Source of the DNA: Candidatus Bathyarchaeota archaeon
Lineage (GTDB): Archaea; Thermoproteota; Bathyarchaeia; Bathyarchaeales; Bathycorpusculaceae
DNA length: 44,030 bases
Direction of reading: 5' to 3'
Assembly: GCA_013388905.1 (NCBI GenBank)
Contig: JACAEI010000015.1
Coordinates: forward strand, 1 to 44,030
The notes below the pieces were generated by a model that had not been told where the DNA came from, searched no databases, and saw only the letters and a program-made list of their open reading frames with translations. The position numbers and the translations under genes were made by a program. Below are positions 30,343 to 39,878 of this stretch, piece by piece (positions within the stretch are counted from its first letter, which is position 1; every line of letters starts with the position of its first letter).

Positions 30343-30894
30343 TTGAGCAAAATTCAAGAAAGCTTAGAGGAGCGCAAAGCTAAAGTTTTAATCAAGCTTA
30401 GAGGGTATAAGCTCATTAAAAAAGAAAAACAGAAAGATGCTATTACCTATCTTGTTGGAATTCCAAAAGAAAAGCAGAAAGCCATTATATGGTGCATACC
30501 AGAAGAGAGCACAGTGGGCATAACATCCATTAACCGCTTGCAGAAACTTATGAAAGAAAAAAATTTGGAAAGAGGCATAATGGTTACAAGCGGAAGATAT
30601 ACGCATGCTGTTAAACAAAGCGCAAAAAAGAAAGGCATAGAGCTTTTGCCCAAAACATTTCCAGTCTTTGACCTTTTCGAACATAAACTTGTTCCAAAAC
30701 ACGAAATCCTAACTCAAGAAGAAAGAGAGCAGCTGCTCGCAGAATATAAGGTTCAGCCTTACCAACTGCCTCAAATTAAAGCTTCAGACCCGGCTGTTAA
30801 AGCCATAGACGCCAGACCAGGCGACATACTGCGCATAATTAGAAAAAGCGCTACCGCAGGCGAACATATAGCTTATCGATACGTTGTCGAATAA
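30343..30894 (+). CDS. rpoH: RNA polymerase subunit H/Rpb5 with eukaryote-like N-terminal domain
   Basis: A 183-residue protein. The last ~75 residues are classic archaeal Rpo[21 protein letters not shown], then [11 protein letters not shown], then [16 protein letters not shown]. Archaeal RpoH normally consists only of this assembly domain. Here ~105 residues precede it and align with the Rpb5 jaw domain of eukaryotes: P-E-E-x-x-V-G-I-x-x-I, a helix ending [13 protein letters not shown]-x-x-A-K-Q-S, then F-E-H-K-L-V-P-K-H. It starts at TTG 30343 after AGAGGT. No other polymerase gene adjoins it; rpoB, its frequent neighbour, is absent. Confidence 0.92.
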   Translation: MSKIQESLEERKAKVLIKLRGYKLIKKEKQKDAITYLVGIPKEKQKAIIWCIPEESTVGITSINRLQKLMKEKNLERGIMVTSGRYTHAVKQSAKKKGIELLPKTFPVFDLFEHKLVPKHEILTQEEREQLLAEYKVQPYQLPQIKASDPAVKAIDARPGDILRIIRKSATAGEHIAYRYVVE

Positions 30895-30948
30895 TCTACA
30901 ATTCGCCCTGCTTTTTGTTTGTTGTAATTAAAGAAAAAGGGAAGGTTA

Positions 30949-33900
30949 TTATGGACTTTGTGGTGTTTGCGGTGGCGCTGGCGATGTTGATGGTGTTGGA
31001 AATCGACGATAGATGAGAAACAGTATCACGATTAAGACTACAAGTCCTATGACGCCTATGCCGAAAGTTGCTTCTCTAGCAGGAAACTGCATGCCAACTG
31101 CTTTGATCTCGAATGAATCCACAATGGCTGTTGTAGTTGCCCCTTTAGAATCTTGAATGGTAGCCTCTACTTGATAGACGCCTTCAGCCTTTCCAGCTGT
31201 GTTGAAAACAACACTTGCAACTGCAGCATTTGAATAGTTGAAGTCTTGCCTCAGACCGACAGGGCTTATTATGCTGATTATGATGTTGGCGGGCACCATG
31301 TCCTCTGGGTCTTCGCCGCTCACAGTTATGAATATGATTTCACCTACTAGAACCTTGCTTGGCGATACTGTATGCGAGACAATCTTCGGCTGGAGGTTCT
31401 CAACCTCAAATAAGCCTATAGTTGCTGTTGTCTGCGCTCCATTCCCGTCTTTGACTACCATATTGACGCTGTAGATTCCTTCTGGCTTGTTGGAAGTGTC
31501 GAAAATTACAGTAGCAAAAGCTACGTTTGCAAAGCTGTAATCATATGACGAAGCATTAGGCGCAACCACAGACACAGTGATATTGGCGGGCACTGTTTCC
31601 TCAGCGTCCTTAGCATTCACTGTTATGAAAACTTTTTCACCCAAAGCGACTTTGCTCGGCGAAATTGTTGCAGACACAATTTCAGGCGCCATGTTTACAG
31701 CATTAACAGTTCCGCCCAACATGAAAGTTGTTGCGCCATAAGCGTCTGTTGCAACCCCATAAACCATGTATGTGCCTTCAAGACTAGTCGTGAAGCTTCT
31801 AAGCCAATGACCACCTACTGACGGCACTGTCGCATTGTCCCAGGAATTATCTGGTTTTCGCACAGCGATTGTTACATTGAAGTTGTCGCCTTCAGGGTCA
31901 TGAGCGACTACGTCAACGCTTACTGTTTCTCCAAGTTTTGAAGTGGTGGGCGTAATGCTAAAGTAGTCTATTACTGGAGACTCGTTGGCGAACTGTGGAT
32001 CTAGCCACTTAAGCATGTTGACCGCAAACTTTTCGGTATCAACCCTTGACACTAACGCGCCTTCTCCAGTGAAATAAATCGTGTAGTACCAGACCATGAA
32101 ATCATCGTATTCCAGAAATTCAAAAGCAGCGCTACCAGACACTGCAACCATCCTAGAAGTGTAGTGCTGATCTGCTTGCATCTCATTTACGGCTACTACA
32201 AAACCACTTGCCCCACTAAAACCTATTTCGTCTGTTCCAGTAGCAATACCTGTTGTCACAAATTTTTCGCTGGTAGAGGGAGTGACTGTTAACAGTGGTC
32301 CCATAAGCAAGGTGAAGTTGGCTACATCAGCGAAAATTGGATGCGTCTTGTCAAGCCCTGTAACTACTAAATCGACGAGCCATAATCCTGATTGGTTAAT
32401 GCCAAAATAGTTGGTGAACAGCGCCGTAGCTTCGCTTCCAGAATCAAACAATACAGCAAAGTCCATTTTTCCTGTTTCATAGAGTTGCCTTAACACAAGC
32501 AATTCACTTAGACGGAAACTGAAGTCAACATCATGCATGTAAAGTGCGTCGTAACCTCCATAAGCAATTACCTCTAGCGGATCAATTGCCCCCAAACCAA
32601 ACAAGCCTATGTGCTGTTTGAGATAGAGTTGCTGATGCAAAGAGTCAACATCGAATCCAGCTTCTGCAGCGAGTTTCCACCATTCAGAAACGCCATAACC
32701 CCCTAGAGCGCCACCCCATAAGCGTTCGCAGTCCATCCAGAAATCAGCGTAGTCGTTGTAGTAGTCTTCCCACAGAACCTTGTACTTTGGTTTTTGTACG
32801 TTGAAGTTTAGGATCGTTGAAGCTATGGTGGTTGTTCCGTTCCGCAATTCCACATTTCCAGTGTAAGTGCCTATAGGCGTGTTTTCGGCGATGTAAATCT
32901 GTAATTCTGCAAAGAGCATTGTAGGTGCTAATACGCTTCCTACGTTGAGGGTGTCACCAATTACGGATGTCATGTTAGGTATGAAGTAGGCTGGTGATGG
33001 ATCTGGAAGTACATAAGGATCTAAAATAAAGTCCACGCGATAGGCAAATTGTGTCACATTAATGAAATCTGCAATTTGTGATACATTGCCCGTTATCCGA
33101 AGTTGAGCATTTACAAGTGCGCCGCCGCTAACAAATGTCGTTAGATTGTGCAGTGTAAAATCTTTCGGATACATCGTAATTAATGGCATGCTAAGCGACT
33201 CAATTTTCATCGGCGTCATAACTGATAGTAGGGGGTTATCGCCATTTCTCTCTCCTTTAGGAGTGGCTACGATTTCCGCAGAGAATCCATTGTTTGTATA
33301 GTCAAGTTCTGTATCAGCAATTTCGCCACGAATGCTAAATGTGGTCGCATTTACTCCAGACAAGTCGCATGTTAATGTAGCATTAAGCTTCCTAGTTATG
33401 TCAACTATTACTGAAGCATTAGGCGCCAGATTGGTTATGTTTTCCACAACTGCGCCGTTTACCAAAAGCGTAACATTTTCAGTGTACGTTCCAAAGTTAG
33501 TAATGTTAACCGATATTGTGGCTGTTCTGTTCGCGAGCACATATTTTGTCCATGTACCGCCTACACCGATTTCGTGATAGGCTGGCATGTACTTCGCAAC
33601 GATTATTGTTATGTCGTCTATATACCATCCTTCAAAATTATTGGCTACCTCGTCCATGCTGTCAAAGAAGAATTGTATCTGGATGACATGTCCAATGAAA
33701 GGTGAAAGATCAATTTTTTCTGTGTGCCAGGCGCGCATCTCATCACGGTATATTTGTTTAAGTGGCACAAAGGAGCCACCATCGACTGAAATGCGTACCC
33801 ACCTTTGATCATATAATGATCCTGTTGTTTCTGTTTCATACCAGCAATTGAATTCGAGATAAGCCCTAAATCCGCCTGTAAGAGCAATTGGAGGCGAGGT

Positions 33901-36282
33901 TAGGGTTCCGCTGTTTCTCGCACCAGTATCGAAATTCCAAATCCCTTCTTGTCCATAATACCACGCGTTTGAGGGGCTGTAACTGCGGTGACTGGTTATG
34001 TGCCATAGACCTGTGCTTGTCCAACCGTCTGCGCCAAGCTCTACATCGTCTAAGAAAACGCGGTCTTGCAAAAATTCTGCGTCAGATGCGCCTGTGAACC
34101 ATTTAATAATGTTTAACCCAAACTGCAAGTTATCTGCCATGTGCAAGAATTGATCGCTGAGAATTCCGTCATCTGAGATTACTATCACTTTTCCGGCGGC
34201 TATTAAAGAGGCTTCCCAAACTGCCACCCCAGGAAGGATGGGGTCCCAAACTACTGTTGCTGCGTCCATGCTAGCGTTTACAATTAAGCTTGCCACTGGA
34301 CTGCCAAAGTAAAGCTCAGTTATACCATTTGTTACGGCATGCGAAATTATGTGGGATGAGAATCCGCCGACCGCTGTATTATTCCAAGTTATGCCCCACA
34401 ATCCTGTCCATTCATTATAGTTTTCTATATCCTCAACATTCTCTCCAATGAAAAGCAATGTTCCATTGTGCTGAATATAGTGTTTTAGTACGTTTGGCGG
34501 TAGCATCAGAGTGTTAATATTATAGGGGTCTGGAACCATGAAAACATCGTAAATGGGTTGGCCAGTTATTGGGTTGACAAGAGTAGCATTTGTGTATGGA
34601 GCAGAACCGTAAGTTATGGAAGCTCCGTAGCTTTCTAATAGGGATATGAATTGTGCGAATTTGAATGCATAGCTTAAAGAGTTTTCAATCAGGATGGATT
34701 TGCCTGTTAAATTCAGTTCAGTTGCGAATATTGGAGAGCTAGTCTCGACACTGCCCATTGGTGTCGGCGCAGCCCACTGTGCTTTAGGCGCTGCACTCAT
34801 AATGTCGTAGGCTTTTTTCACGTTTAATCTGCCAGCTCCTTGAGCCATGGGATCTAATCCCAAATTGTCTGCGCCATGCATCATTGCCGCTTTAACACTG
34901 TAAGGTGTTGCACCTGGAAAAGCTTGTAATAGTAACGCTGCAGCTCCTGAAACGTGGGGCGTTGCCATGCTGGTTCCGCTGATTTCCCAATAGAAAACTT
35001 GTAAGCCCCCGAATTCTTCGTATTCTCTGAAAAATGCGAAAGCCGCCACTACACTTGTTCCTGGCGCCACAATGTCAGGTTTTGCATGTAATTCAAACTG
35101 TTCTGGCCCACGACTGCTGAAGAAAATTAGATGGTCGGTTTCAGAAGTAGCACCCACTGTAATCACATCGGGCGCGAAACCTGGCGTCGCTGTTGAGAAG
35201 TATCCGAAACCTTCGTTTCCCGCAGCAATAACCACAACGACTCCATGCTTTACAGCTTCTCTTAGGGCTAAAACAACTGGATCTTGGTCTGGTGGAACAT
35301 CTGGCCATCCGCCAAAACTTCCACTAATGACGTCTGCTCCACGCGTTACTGACCATTCAATAGCGCTTATAATCCAACTCCATTCGCCAGAACCAGATAA
35401 ATCAAAGGCTTTAGCATTGTAGAGATAAGCGCCAGGAGCAACTCCCCGTTCTGTTCCAGGCAGTATAGTTGCGTTTTGGATTCCAAAGTAAGGAAATGTG
35501 CCCAAAAAGCCCATAGCGCCAGTTGCACCTGTGCCTGCCGCTATGCTAGCTACGTGAGTGCCATGGCCATGCAAATCATCTGGAGGTTCATAAGGGACAA
35601 AAGAAGCTTCTGCAATAATCTTTGGGTCGCATGTTGTTGGGTTATCATCCATGTCGTCTAAGTCTGGATGGTGCTTGTTAATTCCAGTATCTATGATGGC
35701 TATGGTCACGTTTTTGCCAGTTATTCCATCTGCCCAAAGCTCTCTTGCGCCGATAAGTTCTGTGGTTTCGTTCAAATATGCGGGATAGTTCCCAAACCAC
35801 GGAGTGTATGGATACTCTTCGTTAAGAATCTGTACATTTTTCCAATCTTTAATTTTTGTGTAATCTGGATAAGGCAGCTGTGCAATTTTTTCGGTTGCTA
35901 TTTTCATCTTCAGATCGAGATAGACATATTCAACTCCTGAAAGCTTGCTTATTTCTTCAATTTTTGAAAGAGGAGATGATGCGGATATTATTGGAACTAG
36001 GCTGAAGCGTTTGAGGATTTCCACTCCTTCTGGCATTTCAACTTTTGTGTTTGGTTTGTATCGAATCAAAATTTTTACTAGCTCGTCTGAAGCTAAACCG
36101 TTAATTCCTGCTTCTTTTAGCTTCTCCATAAGCTGTGGACTTATAACTTGCTGAGGCATTGGTTCAGCGCCTTGAGAAAAATCGCGTTCTAAGATAGCAT
36201 CTGCTGCATTAATTTTAATCATTGGGCTTATTGTCATCACAAGTATAGTCAAAGTCAATAGAGTGGTAATTTTTCCTTTCAT
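30949..36282 (-). CDS. Giant secreted subtilisin-like serine protease, membrane-anchored
   Basis: 1777 residues from ATG 36282; the frame extends to 36420. Signal peptide KGKITTLLTLTILVMTI; a propeptide-like region (~35-130); an S8 catalytic domain with Asp198 (AIIDTG), His240 (HGHGTH), oxyanion Asn356 (AAGNEG) and Ser438 (SGTSMATPH). Then come a Rossmann/GATase-like segment, a MAM/jelly-roll-like domain (TGLWHIT, then W-Y-I-D-D-I-T-I), a CARDB-like domain, and three Ig-like repeats, the last two close copies (SPSKVALGEKVFITV and SPSKVLVGEIIFITV). It ends in a TM helix (GVIGLVVLIVILFLIY) and a Pro-rich tail. Probably a cell-surface protease for peptide use or S-layer turnover. Confidence 0.93.
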   Translation of the reverse strand: MKGKITTLLTLTILVMTISPMIKINAADAILERDFSQGAEPMPQQVISPQLMEKLKEAGINGLASDELVKILIRYKPNTKVEMPEGVEILKRFSLVPIISASSPLSKIEEISKLSGVEYVYLDLKMKIATEKIAQLPYPDYTKIKDWKNVQILNEEYPYTPWFGNYPAYLNETTELIGARELWADGITGKNVTIAIIDTGINKHHPDLDDMDDNPTTCDPKIIAEASFVPYEPPDDLHGHGTHVASIAAGTGATGAMGFLGTFPYFGIQNATILPGTERGVAPGAYLYNAKAFDLSGSGEWSWIISAIEWSVTRGADVISGSFGGWPDVPPDQDPVVLALREAVKHGVVVVIAAGNEGFGYFSTATPGFAPDVITVGATSETDHLIFFSSRGPEQFELHAKPDIVAPGTSVVAAFAFFREYEEFGGLQVFYWEISGTSMATPHVSGAAALLLQAFPGATPYSVKAAMMHGADNLGLDPMAQGAGRLNVKKAYDIMSAAPKAQWAAPTPMGSVETSSPIFATELNLTGKSILIENSLSYAFKFAQFISLLESYGASITYGSAPYTNATLVNPITGQPIYDVFMVPDPYNINTLMLPPNVLKHYIQHNGTLLFIGENVEDIENYNEWTGLWGITWNNTAVGGFSSHIISHAVTNGITELYFGSPVASLIVNASMDAATVVWDPILPGVAVWEASLIAAGKVIVISDDGILSDQFLHMADNLQFGLNIIKWFTGASDAEFLQDRVFLDDVELGADGWTSTGLWHITSHRSYSPSNAWYYGQEGIWNFDTGARNSGTLTSPPIALTGGFRAYLEFNCWYETETTGSLYDQRWVRISVDGGSFVPLKQIYRDEMRAWHTEKIDLSPFIGHVIQIQFFFDSMDEVANNFEGWYIDDITIIVAKYMPAYHEIGVGGTWTKYVLANRTATISVNITNFGTYTENVTLLVNGAVVENITNLAPNASVIVDITRKLNATLTCDLSGVNATTFSIRGEIADTELDYTNNGFSAEIVATPKGERNGDNPLLSVMTPMKIESLSMPLITMYPKDFTLHNLTTFVSGGALVNAQLRITGNVSQIADFINVTQFAYRVDFILDPYVLPDPSPAYFIPNMTSVIGDTLNVGSVLAPTMLFAELQIYIAENTPIGTYTGNVELRNGTTTIASTILNFNVQKPKYKVLWEDYYNDYADFWMDCERLWGGALGGYGVSEWWKLAAEAGFDVDSLHQQLYLKQHIGLFGLGAIDPLEVIAYGGYDALYMHDVDFSFRLSELLVLRQLYETGKMDFAVLFDSGSEATALFTNYFGINQSGLWLVDLVVTGLDKTHPIFADVANFTLLMGPLLTVTPSTSEKFVTTGIATGTDEIGFSGASGFVVAVNEMQADQHYTSRMVAVSGSAAFEFLEYDDFMVWYYTIYFTGEGALVSRVDTEKFAVNMLKWLDPQFANESPVIDYFSITPTTSKLGETVSVDVVAHDPEGDNFNVTIAVRKPDNSWDNATVPSVGGHWLRSFTTSLEGTYMVYGVATDAYGATTFMLGGTVNAVNMAPEIVSATISPSKVALGEKVFITVNAKDAEETVPANITVSVVAPNASSYDYSFANVAFATVIFDTSNKPEGIYSVNMVVKDGNGAQTTATIGLFEVENLQPKIVSHTVSPSKVLVGEIIFITVSGEDPEDMVPANIIISIISPVGLRQDFNYSNAAVASVVFNTAGKAEGVYQVEATIQDSKGATTTAIVDSFEIKAVGMQFPAREATFGIGVIGLVVLIVILFLIYRRFPTPSTSPAPPQTPQSP

Positions 36283-36409
36283 ATATAACACCATTTCGTT
36301 CAGCCTTATGTATAGCCTCACTATAAAAAACTTATCAACTGGAACGACGTAAGTTGCACTTAAGCTTTCGATTCTTCTAGATTTTTTGAATAAAAAGTGG
36401 CAATTTGGC

Positions 36410-36967
36410 TTATTTTGCAATTATAACCTCTGTTGCTTTTATCACCGCTTCCACTTCATCGCCAACTTTAATGTTTAGGTCTTCAGCTGCTTCTTTAGAG
36501 ATTAACGCCGTTACAACCGTTGGCAGTGCCAACTGCACTTTAATTATTGCTGTTAAGCCTTCTTTCTGAACGGCTAGAACTTTTCCTTTTAGACGATTTA
36601 TTGCGCTTATTTTCAACCCTAACACCTCCCAATATTCCATGTCTGCAAAAAGTTCATCCAGATAGTCTTCAACACGTTTATACTCAGTAAGCAAGCTTCT
36701 ACCAAGCTCAGTTAGTCTTGCGCCACCTCCCCCAGATTCTCCGCCTCTAAACGTTTCTATGATTGGTTCTCCAAGGTTCTCTTGAATTTTTTGCAGATAA
36801 CTCCAAACATAGCGGTAGGACATTCCAAGTTTTTTCGCGGTTCTTGAAATAGATTCTTCTTTTTCTATTTGTTCTAGGATTTGGGCTCCGCCTTTGCCTA
36901 AAACTGGCTTTCCTTTGTATTCTATCCAGATTTTGCATGAGGGCTTGTGCTTTTTGTGGATGAACAT
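36410..36967 (-). CDS. modE: ModE-family molybdate/tungstate-responsive regulator
   Basis: A 185-residue regulator. The N-terminal winged helix of ModE type reads V-L-G-K-G-G-A-Q-I-L-E-Q-I, then SISRTAKKLGMSYRYVWSYL, then E-T-F-R-G-G-E-S-G-G-G-G-A-R-L-T. A single C-terminal Mop/TOBE domain (about 118-182; SAINRLKGKVLAVQKEGLTA, then V-V-T-A-L-I-S-K-E-A-A-E-D-L) binds oxyanion. E. coli ModE has two Mop modules; one is common in archaea. It is divergent from tupABC, with a strong inverted repeat in the 92-base gap, so it very likely controls that transporter and itself. Confidence 0.9.
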   Translation of the reverse strand: MFIHKKHKPSCKIWIEYKGKPVLGKGGAQILEQIEKEESISRTAKKLGMSYRYVWSYLQKIQENLGEPIIETFRGGESGGGGARLTELGRSLLTEYKRVEDYLDELFADMEYWEVLGLKISAINRLKGKVLAVQKEGLTAIIKVQLALPTVVTALISKEAAEDLNIKVGDEVEAVIKATEVIIAK

Positions 36968-36986
36968 TCCAATTTTGATATTGTTA

Positions 36987-37031
36987 CGTAATGTTTATAA
37001 GTTTAGCCGATATGCATAAATAAACATAACG
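36987..37031. promoter_or_regulatory. ModE-type operator between modE and tupA
   Basis: CGTAATGTTTAT (36987-36998) and ATAAACATAACG (37020-37031) are inverted copies with one mismatch, separated by 21 bases (centres 33 bases apart, about three helix turns). The outer CGTTAT-type ends recall known ModE sites. The left arm contains the TTTATAA likely used as TATA box for tupA and lies near the modE start site. The right arm and adjacent TTTATTTATG serve modE in reverse. Occupation would block both promoters. Confidence 0.7.
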
Positions 37032-37059
37032 GTGAATTCCCACGAAAACATGGATAACA

Positions 37060-38019
37060 ATGCTCTTAACAGCAACCATCACAACGACGATAATAATTGC
37101 TGGAACATTCATTTACCTTAGATACTTCGCCAAAAAAAGACTTATAATTTCCACAACTACAAGCCTTGACGAAACTGGTCTATTAGGCGAAATAAAGAAA
37201 GCCTTTGAAGAAAAGTGTCCAATAACCCTCAACTTCATACCAGTTGGCACAGGCATAGCCATAGAACAAGCAAAAAGAGGAGAAATGGACCTTACACTCG
37301 TTCACTCACCAACACTGGAGAAAACTTTCCTAGAACAAGGATATGGCGTCTGCAGAAAAATAATAGCTTACAATTTTTTCACAATTATAGGACCAAAAGA
37401 AGACCCTGCAGGAATTGGACAATTAAATGTAACTGAAGCATTGAAGCGCATAGTTGAATACGGAAGAACTCAAACGAGAAAAGTATGGATTTCTAGAGGC
37501 GACAATTCAGGGACACACCAAAAAGAACAAAATCTATGGAAAATTGCCGGCTACAACTACACACTGCTATCAAAGGAAACATGGTACGAAGGAGGCGGCG
37601 GCAAAATGGGCGACACGCTGTTCAAAGCGGAAGAGTTTTCAGCTTATGCCCTTTCGGACACTGGAACATATTTAAAATACTTCAAAGACAACCGAATATC
37701 ATTGCAAGCACTCATAACTGAAGAAAAAGTTCTCTTAAATGTTTATAGTGTAATTGCAGTAAACCCAATGCGCTATCCGGACATAAACTTCAATGACACC
37801 ATAACTTTCATGAGATTTTTGATTTCTAACGAAACTCAACAACTAATAGAAAACTATGGCAAAAGCGATTATGGAAGAAGCCTCTTCTATGCTGCTGTTG
37901 AGCCACTAAAGCAAAACTCACCACAACCAATAGTCCAATGGATAAAAGACTATGCCTACTTTAATGAGTCAGAGTGCCCACAAGAGCATAGATGTGGGCA
38001 GGAAGACCTTTACGATTGA
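37060..38019 (+). CDS. tupA: Tungstate ABC transporter substrate-binding protein
   Basis: A 319-residue extracellular binding protein, held by an N-terminal membrane helix (about 3-22) rather than a lipobox. TupA signatures are S-T-T-T-S-L-D-E-T-G-L-L, then F-I-P-V-G-T-G-I-A-I-E-Q-A-K-R-G-E-M-D-L, then S-R-G-D-N-S-G-T-H, and Y-A-L-S-D-T-G-T-Y. These line the oxyanion pocket. It supplies tungstate (or molybdate) for the tungsten enzymes typical of anaerobic archaea. It is first gene of tupABC, with the operator directly upstream. The C-terminus carries two cysteines (CPQEHRC), which may form a disulfide. Confidence 0.92.
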   Translation: MLLTATITTTIIIAGTFIYLRYFAKKRLIISTTTSLDETGLLGEIKKAFEEKCPITLNFIPVGTGIAIEQAKRGEMDLTLVHSPTLEKTFLEQGYGVCRKIIAYNFFTIIGPKEDPAGIGQLNVTEALKRIVEYGRTQTRKVWISRGDNSGTHQKEQNLWKIAGYNYTLLSKETWYEGGGGKMGDTLFKAEEFSAYALSDTGTYLKYFKDNRISLQALITEEKVLLNVYSVIAVNPMRYPDINFNDTITFMRFLISNETQQLIENYGKSDYGRSLFYAAVEPLKQNSPQPIVQWIKDYAYFNESECPQEHRCGQEDLYD

Positions 38020-38033
38020 GGGAGTCGGCATAA

Positions 38034-38732
38034 ATGGAAATGTTAGATGACATTTTAAAGGCCTTTCAATTGATAATTCAAAGCGACCAAAGAATTCTTG
38101 AAATTACTCTGCGTTCCTTATTCGTATCAGGCGTCGCCACATTTTTTGCAATTTTGTGGGGAATTCCCATTGCATTATTTCTAGGAACAAGAAATTTCCG
38201 CGGCAAATTCGTCATCAAAAGCTTTTTTAATACGATGATTGGCATACCCACAGTCGCTTTAGGTTTAATCCTATTCCTCATCTTTTCAAAAGCTGGACCG
38301 CTTGGGTTATTTCGACTATTATATAGTCCAGGAGCTATAATCATTGGCGAAACCATATTAATACTACCTATAATTGTTAGCTTCGCAACAACCGCAATAG
38401 AATCTGTTGACCCAGAAATAATGAACTTGGCTAAAACTCTGGGGGCTTCTGAAGACCAAGCATTATTTGCTGTTTTAAAAGAAGCCTTAGATGGGATTGT
38501 TGTCGCAGGAATCGCAAGTTTCAATCGTGCAATTGCAGAGTTAGGCATAGCCCTAATTGTGGGTGGAAACATAGCTGGATGGACAGAAGTTCTAACCACA
38601 GCCATCTCGAATGAAACAGCTAAAGGCAACATTGAATTGAGCATTGCTTTGGGCATAATACTTCTTCTACTAGTTTTTGGAATAACCCTTGCATCTTTAG
38701 CAATAAACACATTGAGAAGGCGAAGAAAATGA
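38034..38732 (+). CDS. tupB: Tungstate ABC transporter permease
   Basis: A 232-residue integral membrane protein with five or six helices. The cytoplasmic coupling motif is EIMNLAKTLGASEDQALFAV, then A-G-I-A-S-F-N-R-A-I-A-E-L-G, the EAA-type loop that docks to the ATPase. An early signature is TMIGIPTVALGLILFLIFS. The match is to TupB. It starts at ATG 38034 (GAGGGAG upstream), 14 bases after tupA, and overlaps tupC by four bases (ATGA). Confidence 0.92.
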   Translation: MEMLDDILKAFQLIIQSDQRILEITLRSLFVSGVATFFAILWGIPIALFLGTRNFRGKFVIKSFFNTMIGIPTVALGLILFLIFSKAGPLGLFRLLYSPGAIIIGETILILPIIVSFATTAIESVDPEIMNLAKTLGASEDQALFAVLKEALDGIVVAGIASFNRAIAELGIALIVGGNIAGWTEVLTTAISNETAKGNIELSIALGIILLLLVFGITLASLAINTLRRRRK

Positions 38733-39790
38733 GCTTTATCGCTGAATTACGCAACGTGGCAAAAACTTTTGATGGAATAGTAGCTTTAGACAGTATAAAC
38801 CTCCAAATTCGTGAAAAGGAGATTCTGGCTTTACTTGGACCTAACGGCTCAGGAAAAACCACCCTGCTAAAAATTCTAGCTTTTCTTGAAAAACCATTGA
38901 AAGGCGAAATTTTTTTCCGCGGTAAGAAAGCCACAGAAAAGAATATGGAACAACTGCGAAAGGAAAGCACTATGGTTTTTCAAAAAACAATCCTTTTCAA
39001 CACTACAGTTTACAATAACGTTGCCTATGGTTTGAACGTAAGAAAACTGCCCAAAAACAAGATACATGAAGAGGTTAAAAACGCATTAAAACTTGTCAAG
39101 CTAGAAGGTTTTGAAAAAAGACAAGCCAAGAAGCTTTCTGGTGGAGAACAACAAAGAGTGGCATTAGCGCGAGCCTTAGTCCTTAACACAAAATTTCTTC
39201 TATTAGACGAGCCAACTGCGAATTTAGACCCAAAGAACGCTTTACTGGTTGAAGAAATAATAGAAAACGTAAACCATGAATCGGGCGCTACTATTATTAT
39301 TGCTACGCACAACATGTTTCAAGCAAAAAGGCTGCCTCACCGGGTTGCTCTGATCATGAATGGAAAGATAAGTGAAATTGGTACTCCAGCAGAGATTTTT
39401 GGGAAACTTTCAAAGACTCTGGCAAGTTTTGCTGCAGCAGAGAACGTTTTCACTGGGACAGCGAAAATTACAGAAGAAGGCACAACCTTAGTTGACATTG
39501 GAAACGGCGTTATTGTTGAAGCAACGCTGCGAAACAGTGGAAAAATCTCAATTTTTATCAGCCCAGAAGACATAATCTTATCTAAAACCCGTTTTGCATC
39601 AAGTGCAAGAAACATTTTCACAGGTAAAATTGTTGAAATCTTAGATTTGGACTCAATTGTTAGGCTTAAAGTTGACGTGGGGAAACCTTTCACGGTTCAG
39701 ATAACTAAACGCTCCTTCAATGACATGGGGCTTAACGTGAATATGGATGTTTATTTGGCTTTCAAAGCTTCAAGCGTCCAAATAGTCTAA
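38729..39790 (+). CDS. tupC: Tungstate ABC transporter ATP-binding protein
   Basis: A 353-residue ABC ATPase: Walker A GPNGSGKT (37-44), Q-loop in MVFQKT, signature LSGGEQQ, Walker B FLLLDEPTANLDP, switch His in IATHN. The C-terminal ~110 residues form a TOBE/Mop-like domain (NVFTGTAKITEEGTT, then F-T-G-K-I-V-E-I-L-D-L-D-S-I-V-R-L) that may bind the oxyanion and give feedback inhibition. Start overlaps tupB. Confidence 0.93.
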   Translation: MSFIAELRNVAKTFDGIVALDSINLQIREKEILALLGPNGSGKTTLLKILAFLEKPLKGEIFFRGKKATEKNMEQLRKESTMVFQKTILFNTTVYNNVAYGLNVRKLPKNKIHEEVKNALKLVKLEGFEKRQAKKLSGGEQQRVALARALVLNTKFLLLDEPTANLDPKNALLVEEIIENVNHESGATIIIATHNMFQAKRLPHRVALIMNGKISEIGTPAEIFGKLSKTLASFAAAENVFTGTAKITEEGTTLVDIGNGVIVEATLRNSGKISIFISPEDIILSKTRFASSARNIFTGKIVEILDLDSIVRLKVDVGKPFTVQITKRSFNDMGLNVNMDVYLAFKASSVQIV

Positions 39791-39878
39791 ATGTGCTAAA
39801 ACTTTTGATATGTTTCTTGAATCTTTAAAAATTTATCTACACTGTCTCGTAACTTATAACGAATGGACAAGTGACTCG

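Noticed and set aside
38078-38710. 210-codon minus-strand frame opposite tupB
   Set aside because: It lies entirely antisense to a clear permease gene and has no family features.
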